A stretch of 64,000 nucleotides of DNA from Cymodocea nodosa (Eukaryota; Streptophyta; Magnoliopsida; Alismatales; Cymodoceaceae). The stretch spans positions 9,377,001 to 9,441,000 of the forward strand of contig CM072340.1 of NCBI GenBank assembly GCA_036874045.1. The letters are read 5' to 3'. The notes beneath the pieces were generated by a model, which did no database searches, was not told the DNA's origin, and saw only the letters and a program-made list of their open reading frames with translations. The position numbers and the translations under genes are program-made. Positions within the stretch are counted from its first letter, which is position 1. Every line of letters starts with the position of its first letter. This document shows positions 35,038 through 46,770 of this stretch, piece after piece.

Positions 35038-35118
35038 ATTCTCAATTATAAAATAAAACACACAACACTCCTTTTGCTATTAAAACAAAATAGTACTCAC
35101 AATTGCTTAGCTTCTCAA

Positions 35119-35136
35119 TCCCTAGCAATGACACTA
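35119..35136 (-). other. Single primer-binding site of copy A4
   Basis: On the - strand, tagtgtcattgctaggga, a C-to-T-decayed form of TGGCGCCGTTGCCGGGGA. It lies 7 bp after the LTR6 end. Only one copy is present here, unlike copy A3. Confidence 0.8.
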
Positions 35137-35143
35137 GAAAACT

Positions 35144-37087
35144 TGGTTGGGTTGTTTTTATGCTTATATTAATAAATTCTTTTAGAAGTAAACAAACAAC
35201 TTTTCACACAAATTAGATATTAAGTCCAATTTGTATTTTAACTACAAGTGCACAGTGTATATTGTATTTGTATGCAAGTATAGGTCGATCCCATAGAGAT
35301 TGAGTAAGAATTATATACTATTTTGATTTTTATATTGGAGTTTATATGTGTTCAGTTAAGTACTCCGTTGAGTTACAGTTAACTCAACGGACTTAGTTCA
35401 TGGAGTTATGGTTAACTCAATGGACTAACCTCGTGGACTTAAGTTAACTCCACGAGCCTACCTTCCAGTTAAATACTGCTATTTACAAAGGAATTCGACC
35501 AATCATTGGGTAGTTCTATAGAATGTAAATAACATCAATTAAGCTCTTTAATGTTAGTTAATATTAGATTTATCATTAAGCAACACTAGCATTCAGATAT
35601 TTCAAATAGTAACCATTAAAATCTTTAAGTATCTAGGATGAATCAATTTCAGTAAACTATAAAACTATTTTCTAAATCAAACAAATATAAAACATTCACA
35701 ATACTAACAATAATAACATTAATCATGATATAAAACAAACAATACAACACTTTAATACTAAATGTAAACAGAAATAAGTAATTGTTTTTGGTATTTTTGT
35801 TTTGATATGTTCTTAAAGATGAGCAAAAGGTGAAATGTAAAAATCTCTATTGACAGTAAAAACTTCCATCACTACATATGACGCGATTACACTACTGAAA
35901 ACTTAATCACTTACAATCTTACCTTCTCTCCCTATAGAATCGTGAATTAAGAATTGTAAGATGATCTCCTCTTAAGTATACTAGCATCAACCCGAAACTA
36001 AGGCTAAAAGTTTTACGATCTCCTAAGATATGAGTCAGTGCTTGGTGAAAATGGCTTCCCTTCCTATGACGCGATCACTCCTCACAGTAGTTGTCAGTCA
36101 TCATGTTTGGCTTAGAATCAACCCGACATCTAGAAAGTATCCTCACAGACCTTCGATGGTTGGTGATTTTGGTGGTGGTGTGGAGCTTCAGGGAACTTCC
36201 GACATTTCCTGTAGGTAGCGCAGTTCTCCACTTTCACGCACACCTTCTTCGTCTTTCTCCTCTTCTTTTATATTTCTTTCAATAATAACTGCTTCTGCTT
36301 AAATGATCAATTAGATTTCTTTCCTTCATATCAACGATGGTGATTTCTTCTTCATTTCACGAGTGAATTCCTACATGATACGTGCAATCATGGTTTTCCT
36401 TCAAATTTCCTATTTCTATAACTACTACAGTGGCATGTTAGAAAATAAATTGTCTGTGGAGTTAGTGTAACTCAACAGACTTACTTCGTTGATTTAACTA
36501 TAAAACATGTGCAATAAAGAAATAACTTAACGAGTTCAGATGTTTTAGATAAGTATAACTATAAGTATCCGAAACTTATATGCATTTCGGATAGTTAGTA
36601 CCTAACCTTCCGAAAGATAACTTAAGTCAAGTTTCTAGAATGCGACACATGTCAGGTAGTTTTATGATAAAAAGATATTACGAATACTTGCAAACCTAAC
36701 TATTCGTTGCTTAAACACATTTTGGATAGTTAGCAGATAACTCACCAAAAATCCACTTAAGTCGTATATTAATGTTTCAACATGTGTACTCTAGGAAATA
36801 ATAAAATATTCTTTAAGCATTTAAAACATAATTGTCTAGTACATGCAATATAACTCTCCGTAATAATAGACAATTCAGATACTTAAGAATTAAAAAGCTT
36901 ATAACTCACCAATAGTTCAGAAATGTACTTAATTAACGTTAATTTCCTGAAATTATGTAGATTCTTTCATTAAAGCATATAACAGTGCAATTATAAGATA
37001 ATGGCTTAATTCTCGTATAATAAGCTAAATATTATGTAATTAACCATCATTTAACTATTAATATTATGTACTTTTTCATTTTAAATA
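35144..37087 (-). mobile_element. Family A gypsy LTR6 (5' LTR of copy A4)
   Basis: A nearly full-length - strand LTR from its CA end (35144, next to the primer site) to a decayed start near 37087 (TATTTAAAATGAAAAAGTAC instead of TGTTTAGAATG). It carries the antisense ORF (36030-36218 on +), a palindrome region at 36440-36870 and gttgagtta pairs at 35360-35440. It has fewer tandem gcatc...gatagtta units than LTR2 or LTR3. Confidence 0.82.
36030..36218 (+). other. Antisense ORF in LTR6 (62 codons)
   Basis: Antisense to the LTR, starting MSQCLVKMASLPMTRSLLTV with INPTSRKYPHRPSMVGDFGG. Same length class as the LTR1 version. Function unknown. Confidence 0.4.
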
Positions 37088-37543
37088 GTTGGTGATTGGT
37101 AGTGGTGTTGTGGAGCTTCAGGGAACTTCCAACGCTTTCTACAATTAGTGTGGTTCTCCACACTCTCCACACACCCTCATTCATTCTTCTCCTCTTCTTT
37201 TTATATTTCTTTCAATAATAACTGTTTCCACCTAAATGATTGGTTGAATTTTCTTCATTCGTTTCAACAATGATGATTTCTTCATCATTCTACGATTTAA
37301 ATCCTACATGATACATGCAATCATGGTTTTCCTTCGACTTTCCTATTTCTACAACTACTTCACATTAAATATTAGAAAATAGCTAGTCCATGGAGTTAGT
37401 GTAACTTAACAAACTTACTCTATTAACTTAATACATAACTCAACAAACTTAATATAAAATAATATATCACATGAAATAAAGAAATAACTTCTAAGCTTAT
37501 AACACTAACACAACACGTTACCTTAATGTGTAATCAAGTAACT
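37088..37543 (-). mobile_element. Family A LTR7 (internal fragment)
   Basis: 456 bp matching, on the - strand, the middle of LTR6 and the 38.05-38.45-kb part of LTR8 (leader, TATA-like stretch and first palindromes). It is wedged between the inverted LTR6 and LTR8 starts. It is probably a leftover of an LTR into which neighbouring copies inserted. Confidence 0.75.
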
Positions 37544-39264
37544 TGTTTAGAATGAAAAAGTGCATAATATTAATAGTTAAATAATGGTTAATTGCATTAT
37601 ATTTAGCTTATTATATGAGAATTAAGCCATTATGTTATAATTGCACTATTATATACTTTAATGAAAGAATCTGCATAATTTCAAGGAATTAGTGTTAATT
37701 AAGTATATTTTTGAATTGTCGATGAGCTATAGGTGTTGTAATTCCTAAGTATCTGAAATGTCTGTTATTTTAGAGAGTTACATTTCATGTACCAAACAGT
37801 TATGTTTTGAATGCTTAAAAAAATACTTTATTATTTCATGTAGGACACATGTTGTGATTTGGAAACTTGACTTAAGTTATCTTTCGAAAGGTTAAGTGCT
37901 AACTATCCGAAATGCATATAAGTTTTCAGATACTTGTAGTTGTAACTATCTAAAATATCTAAACTCGTTAAGTTAGAATTATGCACGTGTTGAATTATGT
38001 CACGTGAGATGCACATGTTTAACTTGTTAAGTTAGCATAACTATACACATTAAGTTACTTGAATATACACTAAGGTAACGTGTTGTGTTAGTGTTATAAG
38101 CTTATAAGTTATTCCTTTATTGCACGTGTTTTATAGATAAGTCAACGAAGTAAGTCCGTTGAGTTACACTAACTCCACAGACCGGTTATTTTCTAACATG
38201 CCATTGTAGTTGTTGCAGAAACAAGGAAATACGAAGGGAAACCACGATTACACGTATCACGTAAGAATTAACTCATGGAATGAAGAAGAAATCACCATTG
38301 TTGATATGAATGAAGGAAATTTAACTGATCATATAGGTAGAATTAGTTACTACTGAAAAAAATATAAAAGAAGAAGAGAAAGATAAAGAAAAGTGTATGT
38401 GAAGGTGGAGGACCGCGCTAACTGTAGGAAGCATCGGAAGTTTCCTAAAGCTCCACAACACCACCAAAAATCACCAACCAACCATCAGAGGTCTGTGAGG
38501 ATACTTTTTGGATGTCGGATCGATTCTAAGCCAAACATAGTGACTAACAATCATTGTAAGGAGTGATCGCGTCATAGGAAGAGAAATCATTTTCACCAAG
38601 CACTGACTCATATCTCAAGAGATCGTAAAGCTTCTAGCCTTGGTTTTGGGTTGATGCCAATATACTAAAGAGGAGATCAACTTACAAGTCTTGGTTCACA
38701 ATTCTATAGGGAGAGAAGGCAAGACTGTAAGTGTTTAAGTTTTCAGTGGTGTAATCACGTCACATGTAGTGACGAAAGTTTTTACTATCAATAGAGATTT
38801 TTACATTTTACCTTTCGTTCATCTTCAAGAATATACCAAAACAAAAATACCAAAAAACTAATTATCTGTGTTTACATTTAGTATTAATGTATTGTATTAT
38901 TTGTTTTGTATCGTAATTAATGTTATCATTGTCAATATTGTGAATGTTTTATGTTTAGTTGATTTAGAAAATAGAAAATAGTTTTATTGTTTACTAAAAT
39001 TGATTTATACAAAACACTAAAAAATTTTAATAGTTACTATTCAAAATATCTGAATGTTAGTGTTGATTAATGGCAAATCTTAGATTAACTAACATTAAAA
39101 AGCTTAATTGATGTTATTTACATTCAATGGAACCACCTAATAGATGGCCGAATTCCTTTGTGAATAACAGCATTTAACTAGAAAGGTAGGCTCGTGGAGT
39201 TAACTCGAGGTTAGTCTATTGAGTTAGTTGTAACTCTATGAACTAAGTTTATTGAATTAACAAT
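37544..39264 (+). mobile_element. Family A LTR8, left part
   Basis: It starts TGTTTAGAATGAAAAAGTGC and runs colinear with LTR1. The SIRE-type copia element interrupts it at 39264, and it resumes at 50913-51121. Palindromes of the gatagtta/taactatc and gttagcataact types lie at 37895-38060. The LTR antisense ORF is frameshifted here at about 38480. Confidence 0.82.
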
Positions 39265-40479
39265 TGTTAGGTATTTAATTTTGATGATATATGTTTTATT
39301 AACGTATTTAAATAAGTCTACATAATCTTCTCTAAGTATATTTCTCTAAGTATAATAGTTAACAGATTATCGGAAAGTTTCATTTTTTATGTCGGATAAA
39401 TTAAAGATTTTCGAAGAGTTAGATTTGCAATAATTAAACTTTCGAATAGTTAACGTTTCATTTTTGTCGAATACTTTATGTTAAAAACTCATATAGTTAA
39501 GTTATTTACACGTGTGTTTTTAATGTTTTAAGTTGTCACGTGTTTTCCATGTGCGTTCAGTAATGAAAAATCGAATAGTTAGATAACTGTTCGAGTTTTT
39601 ATACGCATGGATAGATAACTGTTCGAGTTTTATAAAAAGACTAACGAACAGATAAGTTTCTTTGTTTAGTCACGTGTTTTGCAGGTGCAAAAACTCGAAG
39701 AGTTAGAAGATAAGTGTTCGAGTTTAGATAGGACTTAAAGGATAAATGTTCGACTAAATCGAAGACTTAGAAGATATTCTACAAGACTCCAGGAAGATAA
39801 AGTTTCGATGTACCTACGAGTGGAGATCGTGGAAACTCAAAATGTTAGTAAAGAAAGTGGAAATTTAAATAGAAAGTAATTTGGATTGAAGAGAAAATTA
39901 GTACGTGGATTATGGATTATGGATCAAGTGGATGAACATGCTGAATGTGAAAGACAACAGAGTTCGACTACTAATAGAGAGTATGAGCTACATTACAATA
40001 GAGGATCCCAATCTCAAAAACCAAGTCTGAATATTCAATCCAAATCCCTAACTGAAAAGTTAGGTTTGAATATTCATATTCTGAAAAGTTCTCCAACATC
40101 AGAAGTTCAAAATTCCAAGCAATTTTAGAAAATGAGCTACAAACGTAAGAAGTCTGAAAATTCAACAACTAGAGAAGAAGAAGATACAGAAGTTGAGCAA
40201 AGAGAAAAAAAAGAGCTGTGTGCATAAAGATCAGGTTTTATACAATTCAAAATTAGTTTTGAAAAAGTGCTTTGTTTTCCTATTTGAATTGTATATAAAA
40301 AATTATTGTATCAAAATCGTCAAGAAGGGAATTGAGCTGAAAAGATATTGTAAACTTTGTCTTAAAATAAAAGAATAGAATTTCGTTTTACGAGTGTTTT
40401 GTGCTCTTGTTTTATTTGCTAGTATTTAATTACTAAAGACATAATTCACCCCCCCACTTGTGATACAGACGATCCTACA
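39265..40479 (+). repeat. SIRE-type copia 5' LTR
   Basis: It starts TGTTAGGTATTTAATTTTGA and ends GATCCTACA. It contains its own palindromes with tcga arms: cgaatagttagataactgttcgag near 39593-39615, and aactcgaagagttagaagat followed by aagtgttcgagtt near 39690-39726. Confidence 0.93.
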
Positions 40480-40481
40480 AC

Positions 40482-40493
40482 TGGTATCAGAGC
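40482..40493 (+). other. Primer-binding site, initiator tRNA-Met type
   Basis: tggtatcagagc lies two bases after the 5' LTR end and matches the complement of the plant initiator tRNA-Met 3' end, as usual for copia elements. Confidence 0.92.
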
Positions 40494-40583
40494 ATTTAAA
40501 CTGTTTAAAGCATCCGACAAGCCTTCATTTCTCTATTTAGGAATCGATTTTTCCTATCATTTACTTTGGATCATCTGTTTAAA

Positions 40584-41741
40584 ATGGATAATTCTGAAAT
40601 CTTAGTTATGACTGAAGGACAAACCACTAATCGTCCTCCTATGTTCGTAGGTAGCAATTATGGCTCTTAAAGTGACATGGGATGACTCTTCAGCTTCACA
40701 AAGTGAAGAAACAAAGGATTCAACATCAGACAACGAATCCTCATCAACATCAGATTCAGAAGAAAATCTAGCAAATGTATGCTTTATGGCAAAATCCAGT
40801 GAGGTATCCTCTGATCAAAATGCTAATTTTGATAGTTTTGATGGATTACTTGTTGAATACAATAGACTAGCCAGAAAATTTAAGAAAGTCAAAATAGAAA
40901 GAAAGGACACTAGGAAAATGCTAGATGAATCTGAAAATAAGATTGATTTTCAAAACTCTATGTTGAATAAATTTAAAGAAGAAAATCAAAGGCATGCACA
41001 GGAAATTTTAAAATTCACTGCTATAGAAAGAAAATTGCATGCTGATTGTGAAAATTTAATTGCTGATAAGAAGAAAATGATCTATAAAATTGAAAAACTG
41101 AAACTGATTATTAATAATTTAAATTTAGAAATTGATGTATTAAAGATTAAAGTCTGCGATCAAAAGGCTATATTAAGTAAATGGAATAATAGTCAAACTT
41201 TAACAAATGAACTTAGTAGTAAAATATCAAATGTAGAAAAACATGGTATTGGTTTACATGATGCATCTTCTGAAAATTATATATTGCATGATGGTACTGC
41301 TAAAATAATGTCTTTATTTCCAATACTAAGAATAGTAAGAGAAAAACTATTCCGTGTGTGATTAAAAAGGGAGAAAAATATGTGCAAGTTGATAAAATGC
41401 AGCATACAGATGATAACACACGATGCAAGAATTTCAAAAGAAATTTTCAGAATAATCAAGCTAAGACATTTGAAAATTTTAATATTCTTGATCAATTTTC
41501 TTCATATTTAAAGAATATTGGATATTGGAAATCAAATAATGTCAAAAATGAAAATTTCAACTCTGGTTTACATGGAGATAAATGTTCTGATAATTATAAC
41601 ACTAAGAGAAAGAAACGCAAAAATAATTATCAGAAAATGGATAAGTTGAAGTCTAAAAATATGGATCATTTTGATATGACTCTCTCTAAAATTCTTGGAC
41701 CCACTCAAAAATGGGTTCCAAGAGATAAAATCTCTTTTTGA
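40584..41741 (+). pseudogene. SIRE-type copia gag, internally deleted
   Basis: ATG 40584 gives MDNSEILVMTEGQTTNRPPM then FVGSNYG, the normal N-terminus. The frame then jumps near 40656 to ALKVTWDDSSASQSEE, normally several hundred residues later, so the UBN2-type capsid core and probably the zinc knuckle are deleted. Downstream is an acidic Ser-rich stretch, a long coiled coil (about 40840-41230, with ENLIADKKKMIYKIEKLKLI), a frameshift near 41355, and a Lys/Asn-rich tail ending GPTQKWVPRDK. Confidence 0.82.
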
Positions 41742-42960
41742 CTGTTTTGTAGGTACACAAATCAAAATGGATAATGGACAGTGGAGCATCCAGCCACATG
41801 ACTAGAGATATACGATTACTTACAGAAATAACAAAGACCAAGAACGGACAAGTTACCTTTGGAAATAAAAGCAAAACAAATATCCTTGGGTCTAGCAAGG
41901 TTCAGGTAACTTAGAAATGTTTTATAAATGATGTCTTATTAGTTGAAAACTTAGGTTTTAATTTATTGAGTGTTCCTGTTTTAATGAAGATTTATAGAGT
42001 AGTTTTTGAAAAAGATTCCTGTAAAATTATGGCCATGTCTACAAACAAAATTTAATTCACTACTTACAAGAAAGGATCTGTTTGTATTCTAAATTTGCCT
42101 TCTGATATTATTAAAGGCAATGCTTGCTTAATTACAAAATCGGATGAAGTCATTTTATGGCATAGAAGGCTAGGACACTCAAACTTAAAATTATTACAAA
42201 AGCTGTCTAAAAAGAATCTAGTTAGAGGTTTACCTAGTATTAAGTACTCGAAAGAGTTTATGTGTGATGCATGTCAACTAGGTAAATTACATAAAACATC
42301 CTTTAAAAGCTTAAATGAAATAACAAGCAAAAGAGTATTAGAACTAGTGCATATGGATTTATTTGGACCTACTAGAACAACTAGTCTAGGAGGTAAACAT
42401 TATGCTTTTGTACTAGTTGATGACTATTCTAGATTTACTTGGGTCTATTTTCTAGCTAATAAAACTGAAGTTTTTGAAATATTTAAGATATTCTGTAATA
42501 AAGTTCAGAATGAGCAAAATGTTAAAATTCAAAAACTTAGGAGTGATCATGGTACAGAATTTGATAATGATCAAATGGACACCTTTTGTGAAGAATTAGG
42601 CATAGATTATAGGTACTCATTTCCAAGAGCTCATTCACAAAATGGGATAGTAGAACGTAAAAACAGATCACTTTAGGAAATGTCTAGAACCATGTTAAAT
42701 GAGAATAAGTTACCCCTATTTCTTTGGGCAGAAGCAGTTCATACAGCATGCTATGTTATAAATAGAGTACATCTAAGACCAATTTTAGATAAAACTCCTT
42801 ATGAGATATAGTATAACAGGGTTCCCAAAATAAGTTATTTAAAACCCTTTAGCTGTAAGTGTTTTATTTTAAACAGTAAGGAATGAAGAGACAAATTTAA
42901 AGCCAAATCAGATGAAGGAATTTTTGTTAGTTATTCCATTAGAAGTAAAGCATATAGAGT
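41742..42960 (+). pseudogene. SIRE-type copia protease and integrase
   Basis: Protease: KWIMDSGASSHMT, with the catalytic Asp codon at 41777-41779. Integrase: zinc-binding WHRRLGHSNLKLL and CDACQLGK; core with HMDLFGPTRTTSLGGKHYAF, LVDDYSRFTW, LRSDHGTEFDNDQMD and NGIVERKNRSL, so all three acidic catalytic residues (D, D, E) are present. A stop follows the glutamate motif at 42676, and further stops occur in the C-terminal part up to 42960. Confidence 0.9.
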
Positions 42961-42999
42961 TTATATAAATCAAAAAAAACCATTGAGGAAACCCTGCAT

Positions 43000-44073
43000 G
43001 TGAAATTTCATGAAAATTCTCATTTGGATTTAAGACATGTTGAAAACTTTGATTCAAAAATTCTCCCAGAAATAGTACCAAATGATGTTAACAAAGAAAT
43101 TGATAGATTATCTAACGGAATAAGAAATCTAAGTTTGAATGATGAAAATTTAGAAGAAAATAATGTCATACCTATAGAAAATGTGGAACAACATAGAAAT
43201 TTGCATTATGCTTCATCTCATCCTATTGATCAGATAATAGGTGATCCTAATCAAGGAGTTAGGACTAGGTCATCAGTAGTCAACATTTGTGGTGCTTATT
43301 CATTTGTTTCTTTACTAGAACTTAAGAAAATTGAAGATGCCTTAGAAGATGAATTTTGGTATTTACCTATGCAAGATAAACTAAATCAATTTATAAGAAA
43401 TGAGGTATGGGATCTAGTTCCACCACCTGAAAATCAATCCATAATAGGAACAAGGTGGGTATTTAGAAACAAAGTAGATCAAGATGGACATATAGTTAAA
43501 AATAAAGCTAGATTAGTTGCTCAAGGTTACAAGCAAAAGGAAGGAATTGACTATGATAAAACATTTGCTCCTGTTGCTAGACTAGAATCAATACGAATTT
43601 TGTTAGCATATGCTTGTTATATGGATTTCAAATTATATCAAATGGATGTTAAGACCACTTTTTTAAATGGATATATAAAAGAAGAAGTGTATGTAAAACA
43701 ACCTCTAGGTTTTGAAGATTCAAAACATCTTGAGTATGTTTACAAGCTTAAGAATGCACTATATGGCCTTAAACAAGCTCCTAGGTCTTGGTATGAAAAA
43801 TTATCTAAATTTCTTATGGAAAAGGGGTATTCTATGGGTAAGGTAGATCACACTCTTTTTATCAAGAAGATCAAAAAAGATATATTAGTAGTTCAAATCT
43901 ATGTAGATGACATCATATTTGGAGCAACAAATGATAAATTAGTTGAGTCCTTTTCGAAAGACATGACTAATCAATTTGAAATGAGTATGATGGGTGAACT
44001 ATCATTTTTCCTAGGCTTAGAAATTAAGCAATTAGATCAGGGTACTTTTATTTCACAAGAAAAATATACTTAA
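43000..44073 (+). pseudogene. SIRE-type copia reverse transcriptase
   Basis: Open frame of 357 codons covering the linker and [98 protein letters not shown] and the catalytic YVDD (43900-43911). The usual K(S/T)AFLNG box reads KTTFLNG. A stop at 44071 ends the frame after FISQEKYT. Confidence 0.92.
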
Positions 44074-44124
44074 GATTTATTAAAGAGGTTTTGTTTAGAC
44101 AACACTAAAACAAAGAATACACCA

Positions 44125-45054
44125 ATGAGTACTATCACCAAGTTGGATAAAGATGACTTTGGAAAAACTGTAGATGTAAAACAATATAGAAGTATGATTG
44201 GTTCATTACTCTATTTAACAACTAGCCGACCAGATATTATGTTTAGTGTGTGTACTTGTGCTAGATATCAATCAAATCCTAAGGAATCACACCTACTTGC
44301 TGTTAAATGAATTTTTAAATATCTATTAGGAACCATCAATTTCAGACTATTTTACTTTAAACACAGTTCTTTAAACTTAGTAGGTTATAGTGATGCTAAT
44401 TTTGTAAGATGTAAGTCTAAAAGAAAAATGTACTCAAGCTTAATTTATATTTCAAGGTGTTATAACAATCCTGCCATAATCTGTGCATATAATCCTTGTT
44501 ATTTTTTTGTTATTATCTACTCTTTATACATAATGTACGATATTTATTGTCTTAAGTTTATGTACTCATTATTGAATTCTTTTAAGTTTCTAAAGTTATA
44601 TCTCTATGAATTATCTTTTGTAAACTAAATAAGATAAAAGCTAGAACATCTAAATTGTTAGGTAATTCTTTAGCGTCATGGTTTAGCAAAAAGCAAAATT
44701 GTGTAGCATTATCTACAACTGAAGCTGAATATATAGCTGCTGCACTTTGCTGTGCTCAAATCCTGTAGATCAGACAAACCTTAAAAGATTTTAATTTAGA
44801 TTATGAACTAACTAAGATTTTCTGTGATAATAGTTCTGCAATTAGTTTATCTAAAAATCCTGTCTTGCATTCACGAGCAAAACATATAGAAGTTCGACAT
44901 CATTTTCTAAGGGATAATGTTATAAAAGGAAAAATAGTATTAAATTTTGTTCCTATCACAGAATAATTAGCAGATCTATTTACAAAACCCTTAGATGAAA
45001 ATACTTTCTCAAAATTACAATTAGAACTTAGTATCTGTAGGTTATCTGATATTT
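44125..45054 (+). pseudogene. SIRE-type copia RNase H, split by a 211-bp insertion
   Basis: LLYLTTSRPDIMFSVC, then GYSDANFV with the first catalytic Asp. The frame is then broken by non-homologous sequence at 44424-44634, flanked by taaaag on both sides (44418-44423 and 44635-44640). It resumes with a LLGNSLASWFSKKQN block, STTEAEYIAAALCCAQIL, FCDNSSAISLSKNPVLHSRA, HIEVRHHFLRD and LADLFTKPLDE. Stops are present. All four acidic residues can be seen once the insertion is ignored. Confidence 0.88.
44424..44634. mobile_element. 211-bp insertion in copia RNase H
   Basis: AT-rich sequence with no coding similarity, flanked by the 6-bp repeat taaaag. It has no visible terminal inverted repeats, poly(A) tail or A/B boxes, so its class is unknown. 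Confidence 0.55.
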
Positions 45055-46770
45055 AAATGGTCATGTTCATTGTATTTTGGTTTGTTATAAGGTAGTTTTA
45101 GAATTTAATGCCTTTATTATTAAAAAAAGCAAAAAAACAAAACAAAATATCTATTTTCGAATTATAATTTTCTGGTAGTTAAGAATTTATGAAATTTTGA
45201 TTTTTATTGAAGTCAATTTATTTAAGAAAAATTCAGAAAAGATTACTTAAGGAAAAGTTAAATTGATTCAATGTGAGTGCCAACTATATTTTTGTTACTT
45301 ATGTATATGCTATTACAGATATTTTAACAGGAAAATACATAAAAAGTATGTACTTTTTATTAAAGGAAAGTTATTAACATTCTGTTAGAAAAATTAAGTC
45401 TTGCGGTTGCCTCTAATTTAATTTATTATCTTGTTCTATTTTTTGTTTGTTTTTGTCTGTAATTACTTGAGTAATTAAGTCCGTTGGGGGATCTTAAACC
45501 TTAGTCACTTAAACCAACTAGTTTGAGATGTGCTGATTGAAAACTCATTTTACAAGTAATTCAGATTATATTTTTAAAAAAAAATTTACCTGTTCTCACT
45601 TGTCATTGAGTAACTAGTTATCTTTCCCCTAAGCAAGGGATTGTGATCACGTAAAAAGATGATATTATGGGAGGCAACACATAAAATATATATATGAATA
45701 TATAAAAAAAAAAAAAGACTCAAATCTATTTAAGGCTTAGCATCGTCTTTAAGTAAGCTATTTGACCTTTTAAAGTCAAATCTACTTAGGGCTTAGCAAC
45801 CCAGATTAAGTACGCCATAGATTCTTTACACTACATTTATGTAGGGGGAGCAATTTCTCGTATAATAATTCATCTCTTATGAACTATTATATGTTTTCAT
45901 GAAAGAATCTGCATAATTTCAAGTAGTACACTTTAATTAAGTATATTTCTAAACTGTCGGTGACTTATAGGTATTTTAATTCTTAAGTATCCGAATTTTC
46001 TATTGTTTCAGCAAGTTATATTGCAAGTATCAGACAGTTATGTTTTAAAACGTTCAATAGACTATTTTATTATTTCTTAAAGTACATGTGTCGAAACCAT
46101 AATACATGACTTAAGTGGATTTTCAATAAGTTATCTGTAACTCTCCGAAATGCGTTTGTGCATCGGAAAGTTAAATTTGTAACTGTCTGAAACATCTCTT
46201 TATTATAAAACTACTTAAGTACATGTGTCGTGATCTAGACAATTGACTTAAGTTATCTTTCGGAAGGTTATCTGTAACTCTCTGAAATGCACCTGAGCAT
46301 CGGATAGTTAGGTTTATAAGTCTCCAAAATTTTCTGAACACTTTAAGTTCAAATTGTGCACGTGTTGAATTTCACTGCTTTATAATGTCTCAGTTGAAAC
46401 TCGAACAGTTATGTTTAACTCTTCGACTTTTCCCACCTATTCCTTCGAGAAACTCGAACAATTATCATAAGTCTTCGAGTTTTCTCACTTTTTCACTTAG
46501 CCTGAAGTTATTTTCTTTATATAAACAGTTACGCTAAGTATTCTGCAATTGTTGGTTGTAAAACTTGTACAGTTATTGCAAGCACTTGAGTTATTTATTG
46601 GTAACGGATCTTATATTTATGATTTCAATGATTGAATCCATTTATCCATTTATAAACTCGAAGAGTTATAAATGTTTTACTAACAACCTTTCGTGTTTCT
46701 ACCTTGGTAAAACCCTTCACAATCTTTCCTTCCACTAAGTTCTACAGTGCAAAGCGAAGATTAATCAACA
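45055..46770 (+). promoter_or_regulatory. Copia 3' spacer with LTR-like segment and palindromes
   Basis: Non-coding. At 45841-45850 lies a purine run (tagggggagc) like a polypurine tract. From about 45888 to 46345 the sequence follows the 5' part of the family A gypsy LTR (for example gaaagaatctgcataattt and cgaaatgc...gcatcggatagtta). At 46395-46480 come ctcgaacagttatgtttaac and tcttcgag pairs like those of this element's own LTR. TATATAAA near 46517 lies about 250 bp before the next ATG. An internal promoter is inferred, not shown. Confidence 0.5.
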
